A stretch of DNA of 64,000 bases from Flavobacterium anhuiense (lineage in GTDB: Bacteria > Bacteroidota > Bacteroidia > Flavobacteriales > Flavobacteriaceae): positions 80,345 to 144,344 of the forward strand of contig NZ_FMVC01000007.1 in the NCBI RefSeq assembly GCF_900101855.1, in the 5' to 3' direction. The notes under the pieces are model-generated. The model was not told the origin of the DNA. It saw nothing but the letters and a program-made list of their open reading frames with translations, and did not search any database. This document shows positions 26,224 to 35,119 of this stretch, piece by piece. The position numbers were made by a program, and so were the translations under genes. Within the stretch, counting starts at the first letter, position 1. Every line of letters begins with the position of its first letter.

Positions 26224-26785
26224 GGCTCTCAATGTTAAATAATTCATCTAAATCTCTCTTGGCAATATAGACAAACTTGCCATAATTAAATTTCAAAATC
26301 CCTTTTCTCTTCAGTATACCATATAAAGCAGAAGGGGAAACCTTAAATTTTATATGCGCTTCGGACATTGTATAGCAGTTTTTAATTCCTGGAAATTTTC
26401 TTGCTGCTTCTTTGTCTGTACTGCTTTGATGCAGATTTTCTTTAAACTGAGCGATATCTGACTGCTCGATAAAAGTTCTAGAACCAAACTTACCGGTCTT
26501 AAGTTCTTTTCTAGATATGGCTCTGTAAAGTGTTCTTCTGCTTATTCCTATAAAAATGCTGGCCTCATCAATGCTGAGAAAGTCAAGCTCTCCAAGTCTT
26601 TGAATTTCGGCATTATTAACCGATTCCCTTTGCAGTCTTGCTGCCTCTTTTTTATTATCTCTGCTCCTTTTTTTGTAGCTCTTACTCCCGCAGACAGGGG
26701 AGCAGAATCTTGTTTTGATTGTTTTTGCCGTAAATTCATTATTGCAGAATTGGCAGACTTTGGTAATCCTAATGTTTGAACTCAT
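26216..26785 (-). CDS. Small DNA-binding protein with zinc-ribbon-like N-terminus and two excisionase-type HTH_17 domains
   Basis: 189 residues from the ATG at 26785 (MSSNIRITKVCQFC). An N-terminal Cys4 motif (CQFC at the start, FCSPVC some 14 residues later) may bind zinc. Two MerR/excisionase-like helix-turn-helix units follow: FLSIDEASIFIGISRRTLY with the wing KFGSRTFIEQSD, and YTMSEAHIKFKVSPSALYG with KFVYIAKRDLDELF. It overlaps the integrase start by 8 bases, so the two are translated together. It is the probable recombination directionality factor or integrase regulator. The palindrome at 27008-27046 is a candidate target. The role is inferred from domains and coupling. Confidence 0.82.
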   Translation of the reverse strand: MSSNIRITKVCQFCNNEFTAKTIKTRFCSPVCGSKSYKKRSRDNKKEAARLQRESVNNAEIQRLGELDFLSIDEASIFIGISRRTLYRAISRKELKTGKFGSRTFIEQSDIAQFKENLHQSSTDKEAARKFPGIKNCYTMSEAHIKFKVSPSALYGILKRKGILKFNYGKFVYIAKRDLDELFNIESHE

Positions 26786-27007
26786 AATTTTAAAATTTAG
26801 GTTTCCTACATTACTTAAAAGCTCTTTTAACTGTCGCAATCATCTCCCAAACGCATTAATATATTCTTTAGAAATATCTTTGGACAGATAACTAACGATG
26901 TGGTTGTTTTAAATATTTTTGCTAACTTCTTTACCCGAAATTAACACTTTATAAAACCTTTAAAAAGGACCTAAGTGTGTCATAATTAATCCCTTTTTGT
27001 CACAAAG

Positions 27008-27046
27008 TTTGTACCTCGAAACCCGAGGTACAAATGAGGTACAAAT
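27008..27046. repeat. Compound inverted/direct repeat, candidate integrase-arm or excisionase site
   Basis: TTTGTACCTCG (27008-27018) and CGAGGTACAAA (27024-27034) form perfect 11-bp arms around AAACC. The right arm is then repeated in tandem: GAGGTACAAAT at 27025-27035 and again at 27036-27046. Three half-sites in 39 bp, 220 bp upstream of the two-HTH gene. Confidence 0.7.
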
Positions 27047-27098
27047 TTTAACAAAACAACACTTAAATATTCCAAAAAACAATTGAATAAAAAAATAT

Positions 27099-27125
27099 CT
27101 AAAATGTTAATTACCAACATTTTAG
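27099..27125 (-). terminator. AT-rich hairpin after mnmE
   Basis: CTAAAATGTT (27099-27108) and AACATTTTAG (27116-27125), perfect 10-bp arms, 7-nt loop. On the minus strand it is followed by ATATTTTTTTATT. Lies 40 bp past the mnmE stop. Confidence 0.65.
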
Positions 27126-27164
27126 CTATTTTGTTTGTTTTTATTTTGCGTTTCTTTGCTCCTT

Positions 27165-28565
27165 CTATTTGCCGATGCAGAAATTAGCAAAAATATTCCC
27201 CAATAGTTCATCATTAGAAACCTGACCGGTAATCAACCCGAATTGATATAAAGCTTCGCGAATATCTAGTGCCATAAGATCGCTTGAGAGACCTGATTCT
27301 AAACCGAATTTCACTTTCTGAATTTCATCTAAAGCTTTTAATAGAGAATCGTAGTGTCTTGTATTGGTTACAATCGTTTCATTATTACGGAGCGCCCCTG
27401 TATTTACAAAAGACAATAATTCATTTTTTAAATCCTCTACTCCTATTTTCTCTTTCGCCGAAATCAATAACAGTTTTGCATTTAAATTTTCTAACTGATT
27501 GGTAATATTCGATACTTCATCAGCAGATAAAATATCTTTTTTATTCACCACAATAATTAGCGGTTTTAGCGGATATTTATTCTTAATTTGTTCAATTTCA
27601 TTTACAAATTCTGAACTTGAAGTTTGGAATTTCAATCCGTCAAATAAATAAATTACAACCTGAGCTTGATCGATTTTTTCGAAGGTTTTCTTTATTCCAA
27701 TACTTTCTACAACATCTTTTGTGTCACGAATTCCTGCAGTGTCAATAAATCTAAATCCGATACCGCCAATTACCAATTCATCTTCAATCGTATCGCGCGT
27801 AGTTCCAGCAATGTCAGAAACGATTGCACGCTCTTCGTTTAATAAAGCATTTAATAAAGTTGATTTTCCAACATTTGGTTCGCCAACAATCGCGACTGGA
27901 ATTCCGTTTTTAATTACATTTCCAACTGCAAACGAATCTATCAAACGTTTTAAAACAAATTCAATTCTATTTAATAATTCATGAAATTGCGTTCGGTCTG
28001 CAAATTCTACATCTTCTTCAGCAAAATCTAATTCCAATTCAATTAAAGAAGCAAAATTCAAAAGTTCTTCTCTCAGTTTTGCAATTTCATTACTGAATCC
28101 GCCGCGCATTTGCTGCATTGCAATTTGATGAGAAGCTTCATTATCTGACGAAATCAGGTCTGCAACTGCTTCTGCCTGAGATAAATCTAATTTTCCGTTT
28201 AAGAAAGCTCTCAATGTAAATTCACCTGCATCTGCCATTCTACAGCCATTTCGAAGCAATAACTGAATGATCTGCTGTTGGATATAAGTCGATCCGTGAC
28301 AAGAAATTTCAATTGTGTCTTCACCCGTGTAAGAGTTTGGACCTTTAAAAACAGAAACCAGCACTTCGTCTAGTGTTTTGCTTCCGTCTACAATATGTCC
28401 CAAGTGAAGCGTATGCGTTTTCTGCTTGGTCAAATCTTTGTTTTTAATAGATTTAAAAACCGAATTGCCAATGGTAATGGCATCGGCACCAGAAATACGA
28501 ATTATGGCAATAGCTCCAGCTCCCGAAGGCGTAGCCAAAGCAACTATAGAATCTTGATTTATCAT
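27165..28565 (-). CDS. mnmE: tRNA modification GTPase MnmE
   Basis: Works with MnmG to make the cmnm5 modification of U34 in certain tRNAs. 466 residues from the ATG at 28565 (MINQDSIVALATPSGAGAI); the frame is open for 25 further codons, but those lie in the promoter. The N-terminal tetrahydrofolate-binding domain (1-120) is followed by a helical domain and an inserted G domain with all G motifs: GEPNVGKSTLL, DIAGTTRDT, DTAGIRDT and NKKD. The protein ends in the catalytic FCIGK with its conserved Cys. Length and motifs are normal. Its 3' end faces an integrase. Confidence 0.98.
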   Translation of the reverse strand: MINQDSIVALATPSGAGAIAIIRISGADAITIGNSVFKSIKNKDLTKQKTHTLHLGHIVDGSKTLDEVLVSVFKGPNSYTGEDTIEISCHGSTYIQQQIIQLLLRNGCRMADAGEFTLRAFLNGKLDLSQAEAVADLISSDNEASHQIAMQQMRGGFSNEIAKLREELLNFASLIELELDFAEEDVEFADRTQFHELLNRIEFVLKRLIDSFAVGNVIKNGIPVAIVGEPNVGKSTLLNALLNEERAIVSDIAGTTRDTIEDELVIGGIGFRFIDTAGIRDTKDVVESIGIKKTFEKIDQAQVVIYLFDGLKFQTSSSEFVNEIEQIKNKYPLKPLIIVVNKKDILSADEVSNITNQLENLNAKLLLISAKEKIGVEDLKNELLSFVNTGALRNNETIVTNTRHYDSLLKALDEIQKVKFGLESGLSSDLMALDIREALYQFGLITGQVSNDELLGNIFANFCIGK

Positions 28566-28577
28566 GCTGCAAAGGTA
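28566..28577 (-). promoter_or_regulatory. mnmE promoter -7 element, probably leaderless message
   Basis: TACCTTTG on the minus strand (28570-28577) is separated from the mnmE ATG by only four bases (CAGC). If transcription begins about 5-7 bases after the element, the mRNA starts at or next to the start codon. Confidence 0.6.
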
Positions 28578-28692
28578 TAAAAAAACGCTCAATTTCTTTT
28601 CTGTGTTAATACAGCTGCATGCAAGCAAGAAAATCTTCAAACTAATTAAGATTAATAAATTATTAATTGTTAAAATACTGATAAATATCAGG

Positions 28693-28721
28693 TTGTTTTC
28701 TTTGCAGAATGAGTAAATTTG
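28693..28721 (+). promoter_or_regulatory. Promoter of the universal stress gene
   Basis: TTG (28693-28695), 18 bp, TAAATTTG (28714-28721): a full match to the Bacteroidetes consensus, ending 26 bp before the ATG at 28748. The upstream in-frame ATG at 28709 lies in the -7 region and cannot be used from this promoter. Confidence 0.75.
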
Positions 28722-28747
28722 AGAGACAAACCTTAATCTTACGTACT

Positions 28748-29581
28748 ATGAAAAAGATATTATTCCCAACCGATTTCTCTGATGCTGCTACCAATGCATT
28801 TGTCCATGCTTTAGAATTTGCTAAAGTGGTAAACGCCGAATTAATCTTACTTCATACATTCGAGATTCCTGTTTACGACAGCCAATTCTTTCCAGAGAAT
28901 TATGCTTCTATATACAGTTCAATCGAACTAGCAAAATTTGAAATGTTTAAGGATGAAATTCCGAAACTAAGAACTATTGCAGCAGAACGTAATCTAGAAG
29001 ATATTGTGATCAAACATCGCCTAATGGATGGTGACCTTATTTATAATCTAAAAAACGCAGTTGAAGAAGATAACATCGATTTTGTCATCATGGGTACAAA
29101 CAGCGTTTCTGATTGGACGAAATTCTTCACGGGATCTAATACTGAATCTGTGATTTCAGGGGTTGAAGTACCCGTTTTATGTATTCCTATTGATGCTAAA
29201 TACAAAAAGGTCAAAACAATAGGTTTTACCACACGTTACAGAGAGAAAGACAAAAAAGAACTGAAAAAAGTCTTGAAGATTGCAAAAAAGACTGACGCCA
29301 AGGTTAAAAGTTTATATGTAAAGACATCGAATTCTGATGTTACCGAAGAAACACGAAAAGAATTTGAAAAAGAATTCGCTGGAGAAAATGTTGAATTTTT
29401 AGTTCTGCCAAGTGATGATGTAAAAGAAACCATCCTTGATTTTGTGCTGTATAAAGACATTGATATTCTAACGACTATAACGCACAAACGCTCTTTCTTT
29501 GAGAGCCTTTTCGATTCTAGCTTTTCAAAAAAAATAGCCAAAGAAGTTCCTATTCCAATTTTGGTTATGCACGAAGATTAA
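28748..29581 (+). CDS. Universal stress protein, tandem Usp domains
   Basis: 277 residues from the ATG at 28748 (MKKILFPTDFSDAATNAF), the standard Usp beginning. A start at 28709 would lie inside the promoter. The first Usp domain (1-145) has the strand/helix order and the C-terminal VIMGTNSVSDWTKFFTGSNTE and VPVLCIP segments, including a GS-type nucleotide loop. The second half (about 150-277) is a diverged Usp domain ending KEVPIPILVMHED, where the ATP loop is not conserved. Such two-domain proteins are common in Flavobacteria and of unknown precise role, usually linked to stress or growth arrest. Monocistronic. Confidence 0.92.
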   Translation: MKKILFPTDFSDAATNAFVHALEFAKVVNAELILLHTFEIPVYDSQFFPENYASIYSSIELAKFEMFKDEIPKLRTIAAERNLEDIVIKHRLMDGDLIYNLKNAVEEDNIDFVIMGTNSVSDWTKFFTGSNTESVISGVEVPVLCIPIDAKYKKVKTIGFTTRYREKDKKELKKVLKIAKKTDAKVKSLYVKTSNSDVTEETRKEFEKEFAGENVEFLVLPSDDVKETILDFVLYKDIDILTTITHKRSFFESLFDSSFSKKIAKEVPIPILVMHED

Positions 29582-29589
29582 TAACAATG

Positions 29590-29621
29590 TTGATGATTTT
29601 ATGACTTAAAAGCTATATTTG
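29590..29621 (+). promoter_or_regulatory. Promoter of the MutS-like gene
   Basis: TTG (29590-29592), 21 bp, TATATTTG (29614-29621), 20 bp before the ATG at 29642. Full consensus match. Confidence 0.75.
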
Positions 29622-29641
29622 TATTCAAGCAAAATAATAGA

Positions 29642-31414
29642 ATGAAAGCATATCCAGACAACGTTGCAAAATACACAGAACTCTATAATAAGACCAACAA
29701 AAAATACAACAGCATAAGCCTATTGAGGCTATTAAGTATTGCTCTTTTCTTGTTTTTTATGTTTTACTACATCAAAACAGATCAAATACTTTATGTCATT
29801 CTAGCTGTTTTATCTTTTGCTGGTTTTATTGTTTTAATGAGAATACATTCGCGATTGTCATTTCAAAAATTATTGGCAGAAACATTGCTAAAAATCAATC
29901 AGAATGAAATTGCTTTCTTAAAAAGAGAAAAAACACCTTTTGAAAATGGAGCCGAGTTTATCGATTTCCATCATCCATACGCTTACGATCTAGATATTTT
30001 TGGAGATCATTCTTTATTTCAAAACCTAAACCGAACAGCTTCCTTTATCGGAAAAAAAACACTTGCTGAATTGTTGCTAAATACCCTTCCTCAGAGAGAA
30101 ATTCTAGAAAATCAAGAAGCTGTAAAGGAATTAAAAAGCAAAATCGATTGGAGGCAAGAATTTCAGGCTTTGGCAATCATAGGCGAAGATTCCAAACAAT
30201 CTTATGAAGCGATAAAACACTGGAATTCTTTAAAAAACAATTCACTTCCGAAAGTTTTAATTGCATTGTCAATTATTCTTCCTGTAACGTTTTTTGGATT
30301 CTTGACAGCTTATTTCATTACGTCTAAAACGATTTTACTTTCATATTTAACATATGTTTTTATCGCTAATTTGATAGTTTTAGGAAGATCTCTGAAAAGA
30401 ATTCAATCGGAAATAGCAAAAGCAGACAACATCGATAAAATCGTAAAGCAATACAGTTTATTGATTGAAAAAATTGAAAAAGAGTCTTTCCAGTCCAAAA
30501 AGCTACTTCATTTACAGGAACAGTTGAATTTTAAAAATGCAAAAGCGAGCCAGCATTTAAAACAGCTTTCTGAGTTGTTTTCGAGAATGGACACCATAAG
30601 CAATTTTGTGACAGCTATTTTATTCAACGGAACATTCTTATTCAATTTGCATGTTTTAAAAGCATTATTAAAATGGAAAGAAGATTATGCTTCAGAAATG
30701 AATCATTGGATTGCCATAATTGGTGAAATCGAAGCTTTAAACAGTTTAGCCAATCTCGCTTACAATAATGAAGATTTTGTGTTTCCTGAAATCAATTCAG
30801 AATATAAAATCGAATTTACAAATCTAAGCCACCCGTTACTCAATCCAGCAACAAGAATTGGAAATGACACTCAATTTTTTCCACAATCTTTTGTGATTTT
30901 GACCGGGTCTAATATGTCTGGAAAAAGTACGTTTTTGAGAAGTTTAGGCATCAATATGGTGCTTACCGGAATTGGCTCAGTTGTTTGTGCGTCTAAAGCT
31001 AAAGTACATCCACTTCCAGTATTGGTTTCAATGCGATTATCTGACTCTTTATCGGATAGTGAGTCTTATTTCTTTGCTGAAATTAAACGTTTAAAACAGA
31101 TTATGGATGCACTTGAAAATCAGCCTGCATTTGTTTTATTGGACGAGATTTTAAGAGGTACAAACTCCGACGATAAAAGAAATGGAACAATTGAAGTAGT
31201 GAAAAAGATAATTTCTAAAAAAGCCATCGGAGCCATTGCAACTCACGACATTGAAGTTTGTCTGACTACAAATGACTATCCCGAAATTTTAACCAATCAA
31301 TGTTTTGAAGTTGAAATTCGAAACAACGATTTATATTTCGATTATAAACTACGAAACGGAATCTGCAAAAACAAAAGCGCAACTTTCCTAATGCAGAAAA
31401 TGGGAGTTATTTAA
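29642..31414 (+). CDS. Membrane-anchored MutS-family ATPase (not canonical MutS)
   Basis: 590 residues. Two hydrophobic pairs near 23-60 and 200-245 look like membrane segments, unlike MutS or MutS2. The middle is the MutS helical core and the C-terminal third is the MutS ABC-type ATPase: Walker A TGSNMSGKSTFLRSLG, the MutS signature region SLSDSESYFFAEIKRL, Walker B FVLLDEILRGTNSDD, and the switch His in AIATHDIEV. The DNA mismatch-binding domain I (Phe-x-Glu) is absent and no Smr domain follows. This lineage is widespread in Bacteroidetes, and its function is not established. Annotation as a mismatch-repair protein would be misleading. Confidence 0.88.
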   Translation: MKAYPDNVAKYTELYNKTNKKYNSISLLRLLSIALFLFFMFYYIKTDQILYVILAVLSFAGFIVLMRIHSRLSFQKLLAETLLKINQNEIAFLKREKTPFENGAEFIDFHHPYAYDLDIFGDHSLFQNLNRTASFIGKKTLAELLLNTLPQREILENQEAVKELKSKIDWRQEFQALAIIGEDSKQSYEAIKHWNSLKNNSLPKVLIALSIILPVTFFGFLTAYFITSKTILLSYLTYVFIANLIVLGRSLKRIQSEIAKADNIDKIVKQYSLLIEKIEKESFQSKKLLHLQEQLNFKNAKASQHLKQLSELFSRMDTISNFVTAILFNGTFLFNLHVLKALLKWKEDYASEMNHWIAIIGEIEALNSLANLAYNNEDFVFPEINSEYKIEFTNLSHPLLNPATRIGNDTQFFPQSFVILTGSNMSGKSTFLRSLGINMVLTGIGSVVCASKAKVHPLPVLVSMRLSDSLSDSESYFFAEIKRLKQIMDALENQPAFVLLDEILRGTNSDDKRNGTIEVVKKIISKKAIGAIATHDIEVCLTTNDYPEILTNQCFEVEIRNNDLYFDYKLRNGICKNKSATFLMQKMGVI

Positions 31415-31416
31415 TT

Positions 31417-31486
31417 GTAAATGGTGAATTGTTAATTCTTATTTTCTTTAGGGAACAAAATCATTTACCATTCACCATTAACAATT
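31417..31486. terminator. Imperfect inverted repeat between convergent MutS-like and antiporter genes
   Basis: AATTGTAAATGGTGAATTGTTAATT on the left is partly complementary to the right-hand CATTTACCATTCACC and ATTAACAATTAATT. It lies exactly between two convergent stop codons and probably serves both. The AATTGTTAATGGTGAATGGTAAATG type of sequence looks like a dispersed element of this genus. Confidence 0.55.
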
Positions 31487-33089
31487 AATTTTCTTCGTAC
31501 ATCTCCATCCACAAACGAGTTTCTTCCAAATCCAATTCTTTTTCTATTTTGCGGAAGATTTCTTCGTTTACAGAACCTGATTTATGCATTGATTCTAATT
31601 TTGCTCGTTCTACATTCAGCAAATCGATTTGAATTTTAGTGAAATCATTAAAAATTTCACCCCCAAGAAGTTTTCCGTTTCCAAAGAAGTTAGCAGGAAG
31701 TTCAGTCTTTTGAAGTCGGTTGAACTTTACCTCATATTTACTTTTAATGTTATGCAACAGTTCGTCATTCAGCAACGAGAAATTATCTTCTATATGGGCA
31801 ATAGTTTCTGAAACAATTACATTTCGAACATTATATTCTTCTGCAAGTATCGAATAACGCTCAATTTTCAGCTTTTTAATCAACCATGGAAGCGTAAGAC
31901 CTTGTATTACTAAAGTCGACAGAATAACACAAAAAACTAAGTATATAATTAAATTTCGAAGCGGAAATGCTTCTGTTTTATTCAACATTAGCGGAAGCGC
32001 CAACGCAGCAGCCATAGAAACGACTCCGCGCATTCCAGACCACCCAAAAATGATCATGTTTCTATAATCAAAGGCTTCTTTTTCACGAATCCTTTTACTA
32101 ATCATTCTCGGAATCATCGTTGCAGGAACAACCCATAAGAAACGCACCAAAATCACTACGACACTTATAACAGCGCCCCAGATAAATAAAGAATTGCCAG
32201 AATAATTGCTAATTCCCGCAATAATCTGTCTCAATTGAAGTCCGATTAAAATAAAAATCAAGCCGTTCAGAATATTATTTAAGACATCCCAAATGGTATT
32301 GGTCATAATTCGGCTTTCGTGAGAAAAGATTGTTCCTGATCTCGCCGCCAGAAAAAGACCTGTTGTTACTACAGCCAAAACTCCTGAGCCTTCAAAATGC
32401 TCCGCAAGCAGATACGAAGCAAATGGCGTTAATAATGTCAATGTCACCTCAATAATATCATCGCAAACAAATCTTTTATGAATATAAAACATAATATAAC
32501 CAACAGTCAGACCTATAGCTATACCGAGAGCCGACATTAAAACAAAATTTAATCCCGCTTGCCATAGAACAAAATTTCCTGCTGTAATTGCCGTAAGGGC
32601 ATACTTATAGGCTACAAGACCACTAGCATCGTTCACCAAACTTTCTCCTTCTAAAATTGCTATTAATCTCGGATTAAGCCCCAAACCTTTTGTAATGGCT
32701 GTTGCCGAAACTGCATCAGGAGGCGAAACAATAGCGCCAAGCAAAAAAGCTAACGGCCAAGACATATCATCAATAAGCCAGTGCGCAAATACAGCAACTA
32801 AACCTGTAGTAAAAAAGACCAAACCAACAGCAGCAAAAGTTATAGGCCGAATCGATTGCTTAAAGTCGGACCAACTGGTGTGCCACGCGGCGTGATACAA
32901 AAGCGGCGGTAAGAATATAATAAATACAATTTCTGGACTCAAAGCAATTACGGGAAGTCCAGGAAAAATACTAATCACAACACCGCACAAAACCAAAACA
33001 ATTGGTATCGGAAAATTATATCTTTTACTAACAAGACTAAGAAAAGCTACACCGAAAAGCAGCATGATGATTACGGTAATATTCTCCAT
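31485..33089 (-). CDS. Na+/H+ antiporter, CPA1 (NhaP-like) family
   Basis: Inner-membrane cation/proton exchanger, 534 residues, about 12 membrane segments in the first 415, followed by a cytoplasmic tail of about 120 residues rich in charged helices. CPA1 signatures: ILEGESLVNDASGLVAYKYAL with the paired Asn-Asp of the ion site, GAIVSPPDAVSATAI and FGWSGMRGVVSMAAALALP. Cytoplasmic tail length is as in bacterial YjcE-type members. Expected role: pH and Na+ homeostasis. Transcribed alone. The start at 33089 (MENITVIIMLLFGVAFL) opens directly with TM1. Confidence 0.94.
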   Translation of the reverse strand: MENITVIIMLLFGVAFLSLVSKRYNFPIPIVLVLCGVVISIFPGLPVIALSPEIVFIIFLPPLLYHAAWHTSWSDFKQSIRPITFAAVGLVFFTTGLVAVFAHWLIDDMSWPLAFLLGAIVSPPDAVSATAITKGLGLNPRLIAILEGESLVNDASGLVAYKYALTAITAGNFVLWQAGLNFVLMSALGIAIGLTVGYIMFYIHKRFVCDDIIEVTLTLLTPFASYLLAEHFEGSGVLAVVTTGLFLAARSGTIFSHESRIMTNTIWDVLNNILNGLIFILIGLQLRQIIAGISNYSGNSLFIWGAVISVVVILVRFLWVVPATMIPRMISKRIREKEAFDYRNMIIFGWSGMRGVVSMAAALALPLMLNKTEAFPLRNLIIYLVFCVILSTLVIQGLTLPWLIKKLKIERYSILAEEYNVRNVIVSETIAHIEDNFSLLNDELLHNIKSKYEVKFNRLQKTELPANFFGNGKLLGGEIFNDFTKIQIDLLNVERAKLESMHKSGSVNEEIFRKIEKELDLEETRLWMEMYEEN

Positions 33090-33375
33090 TTATTCGCGGT
33101 ATTTATTGATTTTTGGTTTATGGAATTTGGGCACTAAATTAAGATTTTATAACAACTAAATTAGATTAAGATTAAAAAAATAGAACTTCAATTTTATTGA
33201 CTTATATCAAACTTTTTACTTTTAAACCGCTTTAGATTTGCTTTCTATTATTTCAACAAAAAAATATGATAAGTACAGAATTAAATCCGTTAGTGCAATT
33301 TGGATCTACTTAAAAATCCACTTAAATCTGTAAAATCTGCGTGAAACTTTTCGACGCATTCTAAATAAAAAAAAA
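33090..33375. other. Intergenic stretch between the antiporter and nrdA
   Basis: About 290 bp of very AT-rich sequence without a gene. It contains short phrases such as TTAAATCTGTAAAATCTGCGTG that look like worn copies of dispersed flavobacterial repeats. Nothing else supported. Confidence 0.4.
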
Positions 33376-33398
33376 CCGAATCTTAAATTAAGATTCGG
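33376..33398 (-). terminator. Terminator of the nrdB-nrdA operon
   Basis: CCGAATCTTAA (33376-33386) and TTAAGATTCGG (33388-33398), perfect 11-bp arms around one base. Followed on the minus strand by a run of nine T. Lies 10 bp after the nrdA stop. Confidence 0.9.
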
Positions 33399-33408
33399 CT
33401 TTTGATTT

Positions 33409-35103
33409 TTATGATTCACAACTGCTGCAAGAAACCAGACTTGTAACCAATTCTTTAGAAACACTTTGGCTTCTTTGGTAATACAAACTTTTGATTCCTA
33501 ATTGCCAAGCTTCAATCATTAAGCGATTTACCTCTTTAATTGGAAGTTCGGCTGGAATATTAAGATTTAAACTCTGCCCTTGATCAACAAATTTCTGGCG
33601 AATTGCCGCTTGCTGTACAATCTCCAACTGGCTTATTTCTTTGAATGTTTTAAATACATCTTTTTCGGTCTGAGAAAGCTGTGAAATATGCTGCACACTT
33701 CCACCATTTAGCATAATTCCTCTCCATATTTCCTCATTATCCAAACCTTTTTCTTCAAGCAATTTTTTCAGGTATTTATTTTTACGCATGAAATTCCCTT
33801 TGCTCAATCCCGCTTTGTAATAGTTGCTGCTGAAAGGCTCAATACCTGGTGAAGTCTGTCCTAAAATTGCCGAAGAAGAGGTTGTCGGCGCAATTGCCAT
33901 TGTAGTGGTATTACGTCTTCCGTAGCCTTTTAACAATTCTGGTTCACCATAAATTCTAGCCAATTCCTGCGTCGCTTTATCGGCTTTATCACTTATATGT
34001 TTGAAAATTTCAGTGGTTTTCATTTTAGCTTCCAAACCTTCAAACGGAATCATGTTTTTCTGCAAATAAGAATGCCATCCTAAAACGCCTAAACCAAGCG
34101 CACGGTGTCTTTTAGCAAATTTATTAGCTGCAGCAAGATAATAATTGCCTTCTGTTTTTTCGATAAATTCTTGTAAAACGGCATCTAAGAAAAAGATCGC
34201 TAGTTTAACCGCTTCAGTATCTTTCCATTCTTCATACAATTCTAAATTCATTGAAGAAAGACAACAAATAAATGATTCGTCATGAGTTGACGGAAGCATA
34301 ATCTCACTGCATAAATTACTTGCGTTGATTCTAAGATTTTGATCTTTATAAACTTGTGGCTTATTTTTATTTACGTTGTCACTAAAGAAAATATACGGCA
34401 ATCCTTTTTGCTGACGGCTTTCTAATACTTTCGCCCAAATTTGTCTTTTTTCTGCATCTCCATCAATCATTTCCTGCATCCAATAATCTGGCACGCAGAT
34501 TCCGGTAAACAAATTTTGAATTGGATTTCCAATGCTTTTAATTTTCAAAAACTCCTCGATATCTGGATGATCGACATCTAAATAAGCAGCAAACGCACCA
34601 CGACGAACTCCACCTTGAGAAATCGTATCCATAGCCGTGTCAAAAAGTTTCATAAAACTTACGGCTCCACTACTCTTTCCGTTATCTGTTACAGCACTTC
34701 CGCGTTCGCGTAGTTCACCAAAATAACCAGAAGTTCCGCCTCCAATTTTAGTCTGCATAATTACTTCACCCAATTTATGTGTAATGCCTTCAATTTTATC
34801 TGGCACGTGCACATTAAAACAAGAAATCGGCAAACCTCTTTCTGTTCCCATATTGGCCCAAACTGGCGAACTAATACTCATCCAGCCTCTTTCGATCATT
34901 TCCATGAAAGATTCTTTCAACTCAGGTTTGTACAGTCTTCTAGCCGCAGCTGTACAAATTCTATCAATTGCTCCTTCTACAGTTTCTCCTTTTAAAAGAT
35001 AACCACGGTTTAAAATCTGTTCACTTTCAGAATTTTTCCACCACATTTTACTGTCGTTTTGTGGTTCAAAATTATTTGCTGGGTTTGTGTCTATTGTATT
35101 CAT
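33409..35103 (-). CDS. nrdA: Class I ribonucleotide reductase, catalytic alpha subunit (short, no ATP-cone)
   Basis: Reduces ribonucleoside diphosphates to deoxy forms. Only 564 residues against about 760 for E. coli NrdA. The N-terminal ATP-cone is missing and the protein begins almost directly with the catalytic barrel. Visible family features: SSPVWANMGTERGLPISCFNVHVPD with an active-site Cys, GGTSGYFGELRERGS, NASNLCSEIMLPS with the second redox Cys and catalytic Glu, ATAPTTSSSAILG-like MAIAPTTSSSAILGQTSPG, YYQRSQS, and a C-terminal CSSCES redox pair. This minimal form matches the F. johnsoniae class Id alpha described in the literature. It lies 16 bp after nrdB. Confidence 0.95.
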   Translation of the reverse strand: MNTIDTNPANNFEPQNDSKMWWKNSESEQILNRGYLLKGETVEGAIDRICTAAARRLYKPELKESFMEMIERGWMSISSPVWANMGTERGLPISCFNVHVPDKIEGITHKLGEVIMQTKIGGGTSGYFGELRERGSAVTDNGKSSGAVSFMKLFDTAMDTISQGGVRRGAFAAYLDVDHPDIEEFLKIKSIGNPIQNLFTGICVPDYWMQEMIDGDAEKRQIWAKVLESRQQKGLPYIFFSDNVNKNKPQVYKDQNLRINASNLCSEIMLPSTHDESFICCLSSMNLELYEEWKDTEAVKLAIFFLDAVLQEFIEKTEGNYYLAAANKFAKRHRALGLGVLGWHSYLQKNMIPFEGLEAKMKTTEIFKHISDKADKATQELARIYGEPELLKGYGRRNTTTMAIAPTTSSSAILGQTSPGIEPFSSNYYKAGLSKGNFMRKNKYLKKLLEEKGLDNEEIWRGIMLNGGSVQHISQLSQTEKDVFKTFKEISQLEIVQQAAIRQKFVDQGQSLNLNIPAELPIKEVNRLMIEAWQLGIKSLYYQRSQSVSKELVTSLVSCSSCES

Positions 35104-35119
35104 ATATAATGGGCTTGTA

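Larger units (their letters stand above)
26786..27164. other. Gene-free region between mnmE and the integrase pair
   Basis: About 380 bp without a gene. It holds the compound palindrome at 27008-27046, the hairpin at 27099-27125 and otherwise AT-rich sequence. It is the expected place for one attachment site and for the promoter of the excisionase-integrase pair. Confidence 0.6.

Noticed and set aside
28709..28747. Longer start for the universal stress protein
   Set aside because: The ATG at 28709 lies within the promoter and the standard Usp N-terminus begins at 28748.
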